Assembly (NCBI RefSeq): GCF_002153745.1
Contig: NZ_JOPL01000005.1
Span: 1-64,000 of the forward strand
Direction of reading: 5' to 3'
Source of the DNA: Acetobacter sp. DsW_063
Lineage (GTDB): Bacteria; Pseudomonadota; Alphaproteobacteria; Acetobacterales; Acetobacteraceae
Length of the DNA: 64,000 nucleotides
Shown here: positions 25,693 to 36,499 of the stretch, piece by piece
Layout of the letters: each line of letters begins with the position of its first letter
How positions within the stretch are numbered: position 1 is the first letter of the stretch
Notes under the pieces: generated by a model
Database searches by the model: none
What the model was told of the DNA's origin: nothing
The model's input: only the letters and a program-made list of their open reading frames with translations
Position numbers and translations under genes: made by a program

Positions 25693-26072
25693 GCGCGGAT
25701 CAAAGCTCAGCCAGAGGGGGTGGGCAAGAATAACTGCGTAACAACACACGCTACCATAGTTGCAAAGCGCATCTCTGTAACTATGCGTGCGTGGTGTAGG
25801 AGCGGCGTTCCGTGTCGGGCGAGCGGTAGTAACGTTCGCGCACTCACTCCGACTGTCGATGAGAAGCGTTGGCGACGAGCTGTGTGTCTGGGGCCTGGTG
25901 GGAACAAGGTTATGACGCGCCCGGCCGCTTAACTATTGTAGCGGAGCGATCCGGACGCGTCGAATTTTGCGTATATTCAGCCCAAGCTGAATTGGCAGGA
26001 AGGTGGACTGATCACCTTTTGGCTCCTGCCCCGGCGAGCATCTGGGTGGTGAGTTTTCGAAAAACGCCTTTT
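25693..26072. other. 380-base gap without a supported gene
   Basis: It holds the upstream region of the lipoprotein gene (minus strand) and the region after acuI. An open frame from 25869 runs into the antisense of acuI and has no family features. A short inverted repeat, ATAGTT...AACTAT, lies near 25756-25785. Nothing else could be supported. Confidence 0.5.
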
Positions 26073-27056
26073 TTAGTCAAGCTTCACGACGACCCGTCCA
26101 TGCAGTTTTCCGTCAAGAAGCGCAGCCGCCGATTCGGATACATCCCGTAACGAAATTTCTTTTGTCTGACTTTCAAGTTTTTCTACGTCGACGAGTTTCG
26201 CGAGTGCGTCCCATGCTTTGACCCGGCGGTCATGATCACACATCACGCTGTCGATGCCGACAAGGGTGACGCCGCGCAGGATGAAGGGGGCGACGGTCGC
26301 TGGAAAGTCCATTCCGGCGGCAAGGCCGCAGGCCGTAACTACGCCGCCGGGTTTCATGGAGGCGCAGACATTGGCCAGAACCTGACCACCGGCGACGTCG
26401 ACAGCGCCAGCCCACCGTGCTTTCTCCAGTGGCTTCCCGGGTTTGCTGAAGTCCTCTCTGGGAAGAATCTCAGCGGCGCCGAGATGGGTAAGGTGGTCGC
26501 GCTCTGTCTCCCGTCCTGTCACGGCGGCGACGTGGTAGCCAAGGCGAGCCAGAAGCATGACTGCAACGCTTCCGACGCCACCGGACGCGCCCGTGACGAT
26601 TACAGGCCCGCTTTCTTTCGTAACGCCTTGTTGCTGAAGCGCGAGAATGCAGAGCATTGCCGTGTAACCGGCTGTTCCTAACGCCATGGCCGAGCGGGTG
26701 GAGAATGCGGAGGGAAGCGGCGTCAACCACGCGGCGGGTACACGGGCTTTTTGCGCGAGCCCCCCCCAATGCTTCTCTCCAACTCCCCAGCCGTTGAGCA
26801 GCACGCGGTCGCCGGGAGCGTAGGCGGAGTTAGACGACTTTTCGACCACGCCTGCGAAATCGACGCCGGGCGCCATGGGGAATTGTCGAATGATCGGTCC
26901 CCGTCCTGTGATGGCGAGCGCGTCCTTGTAGTTGAGCGTCGACCATTCGACGCGAACGGTTACGTCCCCATCGGGGAGTGACGTTTCATCGACTTGCCGT
27001 ACATGAACGCTTTGCTGTCCGTCGGGAGATTTTTCTATCAACAGGGCGTCAAACAT
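26073..27056 (-). CDS. acuI: AcuI/YhdH-type NADPH-dependent acryloyl-CoA reductase
   Basis: Zinc-free medium-chain dehydrogenase. It shows STLNYKDALAITG, PGVDFAGVV, GWGVGEKHWGGLAQ (YhdH/AcuI signature), and the NADPH site VTGASGGVGSVAVMLL. The family reduces acryloyl-CoA to propionyl-CoA, removing a toxic electrophile. It lies 13 bases after acuR in the same direction, so the regulator and enzyme form one operon. A run of eight C at 26760-26767 sits inside the coding frame. 327 residues. It may act on other enones. Confidence 0.88.
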   Translation of the reverse strand: MFDALLIEKSPDGQQSVHVRQVDETSLPDGDVTVRVEWSTLNYKDALAITGRGPIIRQFPMAPGVDFAGVVEKSSNSAYAPGDRVLLNGWGVGEKHWGGLAQKARVPAAWLTPLPSAFSTRSAMALGTAGYTAMLCILALQQQGVTKESGPVIVTGASGGVGSVAVMLLARLGYHVAAVTGRETERDHLTHLGAAEILPREDFSKPGKPLEKARWAGAVDVAGGQVLANVCASMKPGGVVTACGLAAGMDFPATVAPFILRGVTLVGIDSVMCDHDRRVKAWDALAKLVDVEKLESQTKEISLRDVSESAAALLDGKLHGRVVVKLD

Positions 27057-27069
27057 TGAGAGGTTCTCT

Positions 27070-27726
27070 TCAGAAGGTTGATGAAGCGTCGTTTGTCTGA
27101 TTGGATGGCGACAGCCCGCCGCGAACGAGCGCGAAGAAGCCGTTTGCGAAAATGTCGAGTGGTCGTGAAGAACGTTCCATACGCGCGCGGAGCACAGCGC
27201 CTTCCCACCCGATCCAGAAAAAATTCGCCCAGATTTGGGCTCGTTCAGCGTCGAATTCTGTGAGGCAGGCTGCCAGACGTCGCTCCCACTCGCGCATGAC
27301 GTTCTGCAACGCCAGTTGAAGGCTCTCGGGAACGGAGGAGAATTCCTGTGTGAGGTTCCCGATCAGGCAACCGCGTCGAAAGTCATGCCGCGTCATGCCG
27401 GCGGCTGCGTCGGCGACAAAGTTCTCCACCCGCCTTAGGGGAGGGACGTCTCTGTCTGTCAGCCATTTGTCCAGTTTGGCGTTGAAATAGTCAGCGTAGG
27501 AGTCGATCAGGGCCAACCCCAATGCCTCTTTACTGTCGAAGTAGTAATAAAACGAACCCTTGGGCACGCTTGCGTCTTTAAGGATCGTGTCGAGTCCCGT
27601 TGCAAGAAACCCCTGTTCAGTAAGGGCCGCCACGCCCGCTTGCAAAAGTCGTTCGCGCGTAGCTGCGTGCGTGTTGGTGCGTCCGGGGGGGCGTCCTCTG
27701 CGCCGGGTAGGGACGGTTGCGTCCAT
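27070..27726 (-). CDS. acuR: AcuR-like TetR-family repressor
   Basis: N-terminal TetR helix-turn-helix: LDTILKDASVPKGSFYYYFDSKEALG. The ligand domain includes RRGCLIGNLTQEFSSVPESL, typical of the AcuR/NemR group that senses reactive electrophiles such as acrylate. The arginine/proline-rich N-terminal arm RRRGRPPGR may contact the minor groove. It is first in an operon with acuI. A perfect 14-bp palindrome lies 12 bases upstream of its start and is the likely operator. 218 residues. Confidence 0.88.
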   Translation of the reverse strand: MDATVPTRRRGRPPGRTNTHAATRERLLQAGVAALTEQGFLATGLDTILKDASVPKGSFYYYFDSKEALGLALIDSYADYFNAKLDKWLTDRDVPPLRRVENFVADAAAGMTRHDFRRGCLIGNLTQEFSSVPESLQLALQNVMREWERRLAACLTEFDAERAQIWANFFWIGWEGAVLRARMERSSRPLDIFANGFFALVRGGLSPSNQTNDASSTF

Positions 27727-27738
27727 GGCGTAATATTG

Positions 27739-27752
27739 TAGACGATCGTCTA
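27739..27752. promoter_or_regulatory. Palindromic operator for acuR-acuI
   Basis: TAGACGATCGTCTA is a perfect palindrome just upstream of the acuR start. The TAGAC-N4-GTCTA pattern resembles boxes bound by AcuR and NemR type repressors. It would overlap the promoter, giving autorepression. Confidence 0.6.
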
Positions 27753-27831
27753 ATTAAACAAGTTGCGAAGCAGCAGAGTGAGATCAAGAAAATGAGAGGG
27801 GTCGCGCCAACGCCACTTGGCGCGGGGGGAT

Positions 27832-28260
27832 TCAAAAAGGAAGAGCGGAAAAGTCGGGGTCTACCCAAGTACGTCTGGCGACGGGACTGAAAAGAATCGG
27901 GCGGGTCCAGTAGGACAGAAGCCAGTCCGAGCGCCCGAGGGGTGACGCCATGGTGTGACCGAGCAGGATATGCAGCGGCGTCTCCGGCGCGTGTGTCGTC
28001 AGATGATGCCGGGCGCCTCTCAGGGACGCCTGCGTGATGGTGTGGTGATAGCCGCTGACATCGGTGTTCGGCGTGTTGGTGGCGTCATTGTAAGTGGTGA
28101 TGAGGGCACGTAACGCGTCCGGGGTCGTGAGCTCAGGGCGCTTTCTCAAAAGCCACAAGGTCGCTGCAAAGTGGGCTTCATGCGTCCACTCGTGTTTGGG
28201 AAGGCTGTAATCGAGCAATCGGTGGGCGAGATGTTCGATGGCGTCGTCTGAAAAAACCAT
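27832..28260 (-). CDS. Conserved hypothetical protein with HEAHFA-type motif
   Basis: 142 residues, no signal peptide. It has SLPKHEWTHEAHFAATLWLLRK and later YNDATNTPNTDVSGYHHTITQ, motifs I recognise from a conserved but uncharacterised bacterial family. The many histidines (WTHEAHF, GYHHT) suggest metal or ligand binding, but that is a guess. GAGAGG lies about nine bases upstream of the ATG. It follows no clear operon; the next gene upstream on this strand is about 200 bases away. Confidence 0.75.
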   Translation of the reverse strand: MVFSDDAIEHLAHRLLDYSLPKHEWTHEAHFAATLWLLRKRPELTTPDALRALITTYNDATNTPNTDVSGYHHTITQASLRGARHHLTTHAPETPLHILLGHTMASPLGRSDWLLSYWTRPILFSPVARRTWVDPDFSALPF

Positions 28261-28463
28261 GGTCCGATGCCTCTCGCGCGGTGTTGTGGGCAGAGGCCGC
28301 CAGTTGGATCGAAACCTGACGTTGGCAGGACACAGCGGACTCGGAATTCGCCGAGATTACGCATGAGACCGCGCAGCCGCAAACATAGGCTCGAGTTTAT
28401 CAAGGCAGATTTGCGAAAAACGTTCTCATGATAAGCGCAGGAGTGAAGGGGTGGTCGCGTCCA

Positions 28464-29393
28464 TCAGCGTGAGGTTGCGGTGGCCTCGTGCTTGGGCCAT
28501 CTGCGATGAAACCACAGCCATTGGTGTGGTTCATCCTTGACCCATCGTTCGACATGCGCGTTGACGAGTTTCATGATGGAGAGCTCGTCCGCCGCGCGCT
28601 CTCCTGTCTTCGTAATTGTCAGGGCTGGTTCACAAATAAGCTGAAAACGTGCGGCGCCGAGCCGTACGACCCGGATGGGCACGATGTCGCGCTGAAAGCG
28701 CATTGCCAACTGCGCGAGGGCAGGCGCGGTCCACGCATCCTTGCCGAAAAAAGGGACGGCGATGCCATCGTTCATTTTCTGATCGACGAGAAGACCGACT
28801 GTTCCGCCTGAGGCCATGTGTCCGACGATGGATCTGGCGCCACGAGATCCCTTGGGGAACATTGACGTTCCATTTCCTGCTTCATGGCGGATGCCCTGAA
28901 CGAGGCGCTCGACGATCGGGTTCGACGCCGCACGGTAGACCCCGCCGACCGGCAATCCCAAAGCGCCTGCAATGGGAAGGATCATTTCCCAATTTCCGAC
29001 ATGAGCGGAAAAGAAAATCGGAGGCTGTCCATTCCGCCATGCGGCTGCGATATGTTCCTCTCCCGCGATTTCCCATCCCGGTCCGCTGGATGTGCGAGCG
29101 AAGTTTCGAAGATGGGAAAACTCTCCGATTACGCGGCCAAGATTGTTCCAGGCTCCACGCACGACCTGCTTTCTCTCCCTGTCTTCCATGTCAGGGAAAG
29201 CGATTGCCAGATTCTGCATTCCCGTTCGCGTGGATGAGAGAAAAGGACCGATAAATCCGGCTAGTTTCGCGCCGACATGAGAGGCCTGAGCCGGGCCGAT
29301 AAGTCGCATCAGGCCGACTGCGCCGTTGAAACTCATTTCCGTCATATAAGCCCGGAAGCGGCGGCTTCGGGACGGCGTGATGTCCGTAATCAT
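28464..29393 (-). CDS. LpxL/HtrB-type lipid A or lysophospholipid acyltransferase
   Basis: 309-residue inner-membrane acyltransferase. The catalytic H-x4-E box is FFSAHVGNWEMILP. VGLLVDQKMNDGIAVPFFGKDAW is the second family block, with the substrate-binding D-Q-K. A hydrophobic stretch near the N-terminus (AKLAGFIGPFL) anchors it. Members add secondary acyl chains to lipid A; some act on ornithine or lysophospholipids, and the exact acceptor cannot be told. Neither 29393 nor the internal ATG at 29345 has a good ribosome site. Confidence 0.86.
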   Translation of the reverse strand: MITDITPSRSRRFRAYMTEMSFNGAVGLMRLIGPAQASHVGAKLAGFIGPFLSSTRTGMQNLAIAFPDMEDRERKQVVRGAWNNLGRVIGEFSHLRNFARTSSGPGWEIAGEEHIAAAWRNGQPPIFFSAHVGNWEMILPIAGALGLPVGGVYRAASNPIVERLVQGIRHEAGNGTSMFPKGSRGARSIVGHMASGGTVGLLVDQKMNDGIAVPFFGKDAWTAPALAQLAMRFQRDIVPIRVVRLGAARFQLICEPALTITKTGERAADELSIMKLVNAHVERWVKDEPHQWLWFHRRWPKHEATATSR

Positions 29394-29824
29394 AAATTCA
29401 CGCGATAATTTGGAGAGTTTCCTAGAAAATCAAGACACGCGCGCCCAGCCGGGCAGCACGATAGCGCGCCGCGAGTCGACGTCCGGTGGGCGTTCATCGG
29501 GTGTATCCTGTTATGGGGGGCAAACAGGAATGTCCTGTGCGTCCTGTATATCACATATTTTTCTTTTGACGCGTTACGAACAGTTTCGACGCGTCGCACA
29601 AGCGCACCAGCCGCAACTTGAATTGCGGCGGGTTGAAAAATGCCGAGGCCCAGCCAGCGTGGCGATTGCGCTTGATCGTGGTAGAGAAGGGATGCTCCGA
29701 ACATGCGCCCATCGGGACGCTGACGGACATAACTTCAGGGGGGCGTTAACACGAGGATTGTACGCGTGTGCGCGTGGCGTAGCAGGAGCAGAGAAAACAG
29801 CCGTGTAAGCCTGAGCGCACTGAC
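29394..29824. other. 431-base gap between acyltransferase and kinase-like gene
   Basis: An open frame on the plus strand (29377-29808) has no family motif and overlaps the acyltransferase start, so it is not called. A hairpin GCCGCAA-CTTGAA-TTGCGGC is at 29610-29629, without a T-run. The stretch near 29550-29575 is A/T rich and could be a promoter for the acyltransferase. Nothing else is supported. Confidence 0.5.
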
Positions 29825-31180
29825 TTACACGCCGACTTTTACCCCGGCCTCCTGAAGCGCCGCCTGTTGACGGCGTGCGAGGTCGTCCTCATTGAAATCC
29901 GCAATCAGGTCCTGGAACATTCGGTGCCAGTTCAATTTCGCGCCCAGACGCATGAATACGGAGCCAAGCCCGATGGCGGAACGATCCACCAGAACAAATT
30001 CGCGCGGCGGTTTCACGCCGCCCGTGCGCTGCAGTCCTGCGTGCACTCGCGCGGCGATATCCCGACCGAAGATTGTACCTTCGTCCTCCTGAATGGCGCG
30101 CTCACGATCCTGCATCAAGGGTTCGTAGAGAAAGCTGGCCCACTCGTTGAGCACCGTCATCGTGTCACGCGACAGATTGCTGAAGCCCCACATTTCGTAG
30201 GCATGTGCGGTCCGATCGAGATCGCCGACCCGGAGGCCTTCGCAAAGTTCGATGATGCCGCGCACGAAGCGCGGACGAAACACACGGATTGCGCCAAAGT
30301 CCAGAAGATTGAATCCGAAATCGTCGCGGACGGTGAAATTGCCCATGTGCGGGTCGCCATGGATCACCCCGTAGCGATAGAGCGGCACATACCAGGCTTC
30401 GAACAACGCGCGCGCCATGGCGTTGCGCTCTTCCTGTGACGGGTTTGTGTCGAGCACCGACTGTAAAGAACGCCCATCCACCCATTGCATCGTCAGTAGG
30501 CGTCGCGTGCAGAGATCGGGGACCGTGCGGGGTATGGTGACGGATTGAGAGTTCCGAAGCATTACACCGTAAAGCCGCAGGTTCGCGGCTTCGCGTGTGT
30601 AGTCCAGCTCTTCGCGCAGGCGCTCGGTCAGTTCCTCGATGACGTCGTCCTGCCTTATGGCGTTGTCGAGGCGATGGTAGACGCCCATCGCCATGCGAAA
30701 CTGCTTGAGATCGGCTTCGACCGTCGTCGTCATGTCGGGATATTGCAGCTTGCAGGCGACGATTTTCCCGTCAGGCAGGACGGCCTTGTGGACCTGTCCC
30801 AGACTGGCGGCGGCTGCGGCTTCCTGTCCGAACTGCTTGAAGCGCTGCTGCCAGTTCGGGCCGAGTTCCGTGCTCATGCGGCGGCGGACGAAGCTCCACC
30901 CCATGGGTGGGGCGTTCGACTGGAGCTGCGACAGCTCAAGCGCGTAATCGTCGGGCAGCGCGCCCGGAATTGTTGCGAGAAGCTGAGCCGCTTTCATCAA
31001 CGGACCCTTGAGGCCGCCGAGAACGCCTTTCAGATCCTCGGCGTGCGCGGCGCTGCCTCCGGTAATGCCGATGCGATGACCGGCGATGCGCGCCGCTATG
31101 CCGCCAACCGTTCCGGTCGTGCGCACCATACGTCGCAGCTCGCCGAAAAGGCCGCTGTCGTCCAGATCGCGCCCGGCCAT
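29825..31180 (-). CDS. ABC1/UbiB-like atypical kinase
   Basis: 451 residues of the ABC1/ADCK/UbiB family, linked to ubiquinone synthesis and lipid homeostasis. The N-terminal QKxxQ-like helix reads GPLMKAAQLLATIPGALP, so the KxGQ box is KAAQ here. The kinase fold has AAAASLGQVHKAVLPDGKIVACKLQYP, catalytic HGDPHMGN and metal-binding LLDFGAIR. No C-terminal membrane pair like that of E. coli UbiB is visible, so it is likely a soluble or peripheral paralogue. Its start lies two bases after the pepF stop, so they are co-transcribed. Confidence 0.87.
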   Translation of the reverse strand: MAGRDLDDSGLFGELRRMVRTTGTVGGIAARIAGHRIGITGGSAAHAEDLKGVLGGLKGPLMKAAQLLATIPGALPDDYALELSQLQSNAPPMGWSFVRRRMSTELGPNWQQRFKQFGQEAAAAASLGQVHKAVLPDGKIVACKLQYPDMTTTVEADLKQFRMAMGVYHRLDNAIRQDDVIEELTERLREELDYTREAANLRLYGVMLRNSQSVTIPRTVPDLCTRRLLTMQWVDGRSLQSVLDTNPSQEERNAMARALFEAWYVPLYRYGVIHGDPHMGNFTVRDDFGFNLLDFGAIRVFRPRFVRGIIELCEGLRVGDLDRTAHAYEMWGFSNLSRDTMTVLNEWASFLYEPLMQDRERAIQEDEGTIFGRDIAARVHAGLQRTGGVKPPREFVLVDRSAIGLGSVFMRLGAKLNWHRMFQDLIADFNEDDLARRQQAALQEAGVKVGV

Positions 31181-31181
31181 G

Positions 31182-33032
31182 TCAGGCGTTCTCCAACTGA
31201 TCTATGAAGCCGGAAATAACGTCCAGCCCCTTGCGCCAGAAGGCGGGGTCGCTGGCGTCCAGCCCGAACGGCGCCAGCAGTTCCTTGTGGCGCAGCGTGC
31301 CGCCTGCTTGCAGCATGGCGATGTATTTATCCTGAAAGCCCGAGCCGTTTTCGCGATACACGCCATACAGGGCGTTCACCAGACAGTCGCCGAACGCGTA
31401 TGCGTAGACGTAGAACGGCGAATGGATGAAGTGCGGGACGTATGACCAGTACGTGTCGTAATCCGGCGTGAAGTTGAAAGCCGGTCCGAGGCTTTCGGTC
31501 TGCACCTGCCGCCACAGTTCGCCGATCCGTTCTGGAAGAAGCTCGCCGTCGCGACGTTCATTATGAACGAGGCTCTCGAACCGGTAGAAGGCGATCTGTC
31601 GGACGACCGTGTTCAGCATGTCCTCGACCTTGGACGCCAGCATCAGCCGTCGTTGCGTCGGGTCTTTCTCGGCGTCCAGCAGATGCTGGAACGTCAGCAT
31701 CTCGCCAAAGACGCTTGCGGTTTCGGCCAGCGTCAACGGGGTCGCAGACATGAAATAACCCTGCTCCCCCGCAAGCGTCTGATGCACACCGTGCCCGATT
31801 TCGTGCGCAAGGGTCATGACGTCGCGCGTGCGGCCGCGAAAATTCATCAGGATATAGGGATGAGCGGACGGCACCGTCGGGTGCGCGAAGGCGCCGGAGG
31901 ATTTGCCCGGCACGGGCGCCGCGTCGATCCATGGCTTGTCGAGAAAATCGCCGACGATCGATCCAAGGCGGGGATCGAAGCCATCATACGCTTGCCGCAC
32001 GATGCGCGTCGCCTCGGGCCACGAAATGTCGCCCTCATTCATGCCCGGCAGCGGCGCGTTGCGATCCCAGTGCTCCAGCTTCTCAAGCCCGAGCCACTTC
32101 GCCTTGAGCGTGTAATAGCGATGAGAGAGGCGTGGGTAATCGGCGACGACGGCGGAGACCAGAGCGTCAACCACCTCGTCCTCGACCATGTTCGAGACGT
32201 TGCGGTAGGATTCGGGGCGCGCGTAACCGCGCAGCTTGTCCGAGATCGCCTTGTCCTTGGCCAGCGTGTTGGTGACCAGAGACAGAAGGCGCAGATTGTC
32301 CTGCAGCGTGGCGCCGACCGCCTTGGCTGCGCGCTCACGCACTGCATGGCTGGGGTCGGACATTCGGTTGAGTGCATCGCCGAGCGTCAGGGAGGCTCCG
32401 TCGAAGGGCACGCGTAGCGCAGCGAGGTGCTCGTCATAAAGGCGGCGCCACGCGCTCGCGCCGGTGACGGATTTCTCCAACAGCACCTGCTCGATGTCGT
32501 CGGCGAGCTGATGGGCGCGGAACATGCGCAGATCGCGCAGGAAGGGACGCCAGCGGGCCAACTCCGGCGTCTGAAGCTTCAGTTCGAGATCCGCGTCCTC
32601 GATCCGGTTCAGTTCCAGCGTGAAGAACAGCAGGCTGGAGGAGATGTCCGACAGGCTCTCCGTCACCGACTGGTTGAATTTGGCCACGCCTGCGTCCGAC
32701 ATGTCGGCTGAGAACGACAGGGACGCGAAGGAGCCGATCCGGCCAAGCGTCTCGTCGATGGCTTCGTAGGTCTCGATCGCCCCCGCGAGTTCCTTGCCGC
32801 TCAGGCTGGCGACGCGACCGCGATATGCGTCCTGAAACGCGCGGGCGTCTTCGGCTGCGCGCGTCCTGTCGGCGACGAGTTTCTGCGAGTCGGGGGCGGG
32901 GTAGAGATCGGAGAGATCCCACCGTGGCGGCTCGCCTTCGTTCAGGCGCGCCGACGGGCCGTTCGCGCCGTCTGGAGAGAAGCGGAAATCAGAGGTCGAT
33001 CCGAGATGGGGACGCGAAAGTTCATAAGCCAT
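31182..33032 (-). CDS. pepF: M3-family oligoendopeptidase F
   Basis: Cytosolic zinc metallopeptidase that trims short peptides. The active site HEIGHGVHQ is the HExGH motif of M3; the third zinc ligand is expected in LTLAETASVFGEML. The N-terminal helical lobe is complete. 616 residues, typical for PepF clade 3. The ATG at 33032 (protein starting MAYELSRP) is preferred over 33056. It is directly followed by the ABC1 kinase gene on the same strand and is divergent from lepA. Confidence 0.93.
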   Translation of the reverse strand: MAYELSRPHLGSTSDFRFSPDGANGPSARLNEGEPPRWDLSDLYPAPDSQKLVADRTRAAEDARAFQDAYRGRVASLSGKELAGAIETYEAIDETLGRIGSFASLSFSADMSDAGVAKFNQSVTESLSDISSSLLFFTLELNRIEDADLELKLQTPELARWRPFLRDLRMFRAHQLADDIEQVLLEKSVTGASAWRRLYDEHLAALRVPFDGASLTLGDALNRMSDPSHAVRERAAKAVGATLQDNLRLLSLVTNTLAKDKAISDKLRGYARPESYRNVSNMVEDEVVDALVSAVVADYPRLSHRYYTLKAKWLGLEKLEHWDRNAPLPGMNEGDISWPEATRIVRQAYDGFDPRLGSIVGDFLDKPWIDAAPVPGKSSGAFAHPTVPSAHPYILMNFRGRTRDVMTLAHEIGHGVHQTLAGEQGYFMSATPLTLAETASVFGEMLTFQHLLDAEKDPTQRRLMLASKVEDMLNTVVRQIAFYRFESLVHNERRDGELLPERIGELWRQVQTESLGPAFNFTPDYDTYWSYVPHFIHSPFYVYAYAFGDCLVNALYGVYRENGSGFQDKYIAMLQAGGTLRHKELLAPFGLDASDPAFWRKGLDVISGFIDQLENA

Positions 33033-33189
33033 GCGGGAACTGTAGCGCGGCCTCAAACAGGAGGCGAGACCACGCCGCGCGGCGCCTCTTCATTACTTTG
33101 CGCGCGCGGAGCCGGGCATGGGTTCGGCAGGTGAATCTTTGCGCATCTGGATGGCTGACTTTTCCCGGTTTATCGCCTATGGGACGCGC

Positions 33190-34995
<1,806 letters not shown>

Positions 34996-35082
34996 TAGCG
35001 GGTTCAACCATCGGTTTCACGTTGTCGCGCGTCCGGGCCGCGCGGCCTTGAACCGCGACGACGTCCGGCGCAGCGTCGGGCG

Positions 35083-35838
35083 ATGGACCATCTTTCGCTG
35101 CTGTTCATAGCCGGGACGCTGGCTGGCGCGATGAACGCGCTGGCGGGCGGCGGCTCGCTCGTCATGTTTCCCGCATTTCTGGCCGCGGGTCTTCCTCCCG
35201 TGACTGCCAATGCTTCCAGTACGGTCGCCCTTTGGCCGGGAGGAGCCGCAAGCGCCTGGACCTATCGCGCCGGTCTCCATCCGGTGTGTGGGGTTTCGCT
35301 TCAGCGCCTCGCGCCCGTCACCCTTGTCGGCGGCTTGGCTGGCGGCCTGTTGCTGCTTTTCACGCCGGGTCGGGCGTTCGACGAGATCGTGCCGTGGCTG
35401 CTGCTTCTGGCGACGCTCGCACTGGCCTTTGGCAGAAGGGTAGGGGACTCGCTGCACGGCAAGCTGCCTCGCGGTCCGATCCTGCTGATTCAATTCGGGT
35501 TGGGCGTCTATGGCGGCTATTTCGGAGGCGCGGTCGGGTTGATGATGCTGGCGGCGTGGTCGTTGCTCGGCGAACGGGACATCAAATCGCTTAACGGGCC
35601 GCGAACCCTGATGGTTACGCTGGCGAACACAGCCGCTATTGCGGCCTTCGTTGTTGCGCATGCCATAAGCTGGCCCGGCGTGATTGTCGCCCTGCTCGGT
35701 GGATTGCTGGGCGGCGTGCTGGGCGCACGGTTGGGGCGTCGTCTGCCGTCAGGCGTCGTTCGCGCGATGACTATTACCGCGACGGCTTTAGTGACGGCGG
35801 CGTTTTTCGCTCGCCTGTGGTTTCCGGGTGTTATCTGA
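35083..35838 (+). CDS. TauE/SafE (TSUP) family membrane permease
   Basis: 251 residues, about eight hydrophobic helices. The N-terminal AGTLAGAMNALAGGGSLVMFPAFLAAGLPPVTANASSTVAL and the second-half QFGLGVYGGYFGGAVGLMMLA are the two repeat motifs of the TSUP family, proposed to export sulfite, sulfoacetate or similar anions. The substrate here is unknown; no sulfur genes are adjacent. It lies 87 bases after lepA and may be read from the same transcript. Confidence 0.87.
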   Translation: MDHLSLLFIAGTLAGAMNALAGGGSLVMFPAFLAAGLPPVTANASSTVALWPGGAASAWTYRAGLHPVCGVSLQRLAPVTLVGGLAGGLLLLFTPGRAFDEIVPWLLLLATLALAFGRRVGDSLHGKLPRGPILLIQFGLGVYGGYFGGAVGLMMLAAWSLLGERDIKSLNGPRTLMVTLANTAAIAAFVVAHAISWPGVIVALLGGLLGGVLGARLGRRLPSGVVRAMTITATALVTAAFFARLWFPGVI

Positions 35839-36499
35839 CCTGACCTGACGAGGCGTCCGTTTTGGATGGGGAACATGGCCGCTTAGCGCAGGCCGGAAAT
35901 GAGGCCTGAGGTCATCAGGCGACACGATATCAGTCCTTCGCATGATATGATTCCGTCATGGCAATAACGTTGGAAGTTTGTATCGCTGTCTGTGGCGAGG
36001 GAAAGCGGCGTCGCTGACCGCCCGGTTTGAAGGCGGACGTCATGAAAGATGAACCTCGCTGATGGAGTCGGTTCCCGAATGTCGTCGTTGGCGAGGCGCA
36101 TAGCGATGATCCTCGTGTCGATAAGCTCTCGGAGCAGCGGACATGGCTGGCTATTTCGTCAAAAACGGACTGCGGGGATCTTCGGAAAAGCATCTCTCTG
36201 TTTCGTAAAATATAAAAATTATCGAGTGTTTTCTCATTGATCCGAGGGAGGGAGCTGGAACATAGCCGCGCGGAGAAAACAATCTTTAGGCGGGGACAGC
36301 GTCCGCCGGAGCTACCATCGGAATTAACTGACGGAACGTCTCAAGAGACGTGTGGTCGGCTGTATTATTTTTGCATCACCCTGCGGTTGTATACGGTCCG
36401 ATACAGAAATGTGTCTGTTTGTATATAGACATCCCGGAGCGCGCTTGGCAGAGAGTTGAACTGTTCCTTTCCCAGCTCAGTCGCGGACTCTGCCCACTT
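35839..36499. other. 660-base gap upstream of the first TonB receptor
   Basis: No gene is supported on either strand; short open frames near 35883-36193 have no recognisable content. The stretch at 36200-36235 is strongly A/T rich. A 16-base inverted repeat lies at 36336-36351, and an imperfect TGTCT...AGACA repeat near 36411-36430. It is unusually long for this compact window and is likely a regulatory leader or decayed DNA. Confidence 0.5.
36336..36351. promoter_or_regulatory. Inverted repeat upstream of TonB receptor 1
   Basis: ACGTCTC-AA-GAGACGT, two perfect 7-base arms, about 150 bases before the receptor start. The symmetry fits a dimeric regulator's operator. It does not resemble a Fur box, and the regulator is unknown. 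Confidence 0.4.

Noticed and set aside
25869-26150. 93-residue open frame near acuI
   Set aside because: Its end runs antisense through acuI and no family features are visible.
29377-29808. 143-residue open frame between the acyltransferase and kinase genes
   Set aside because: Overlaps the acyltransferase start, has no motif and no ribosome site.
35883-36193. Short open frames as possible decayed transposase
   Set aside because: No transposase motif, terminal repeats or target duplication could be seen.
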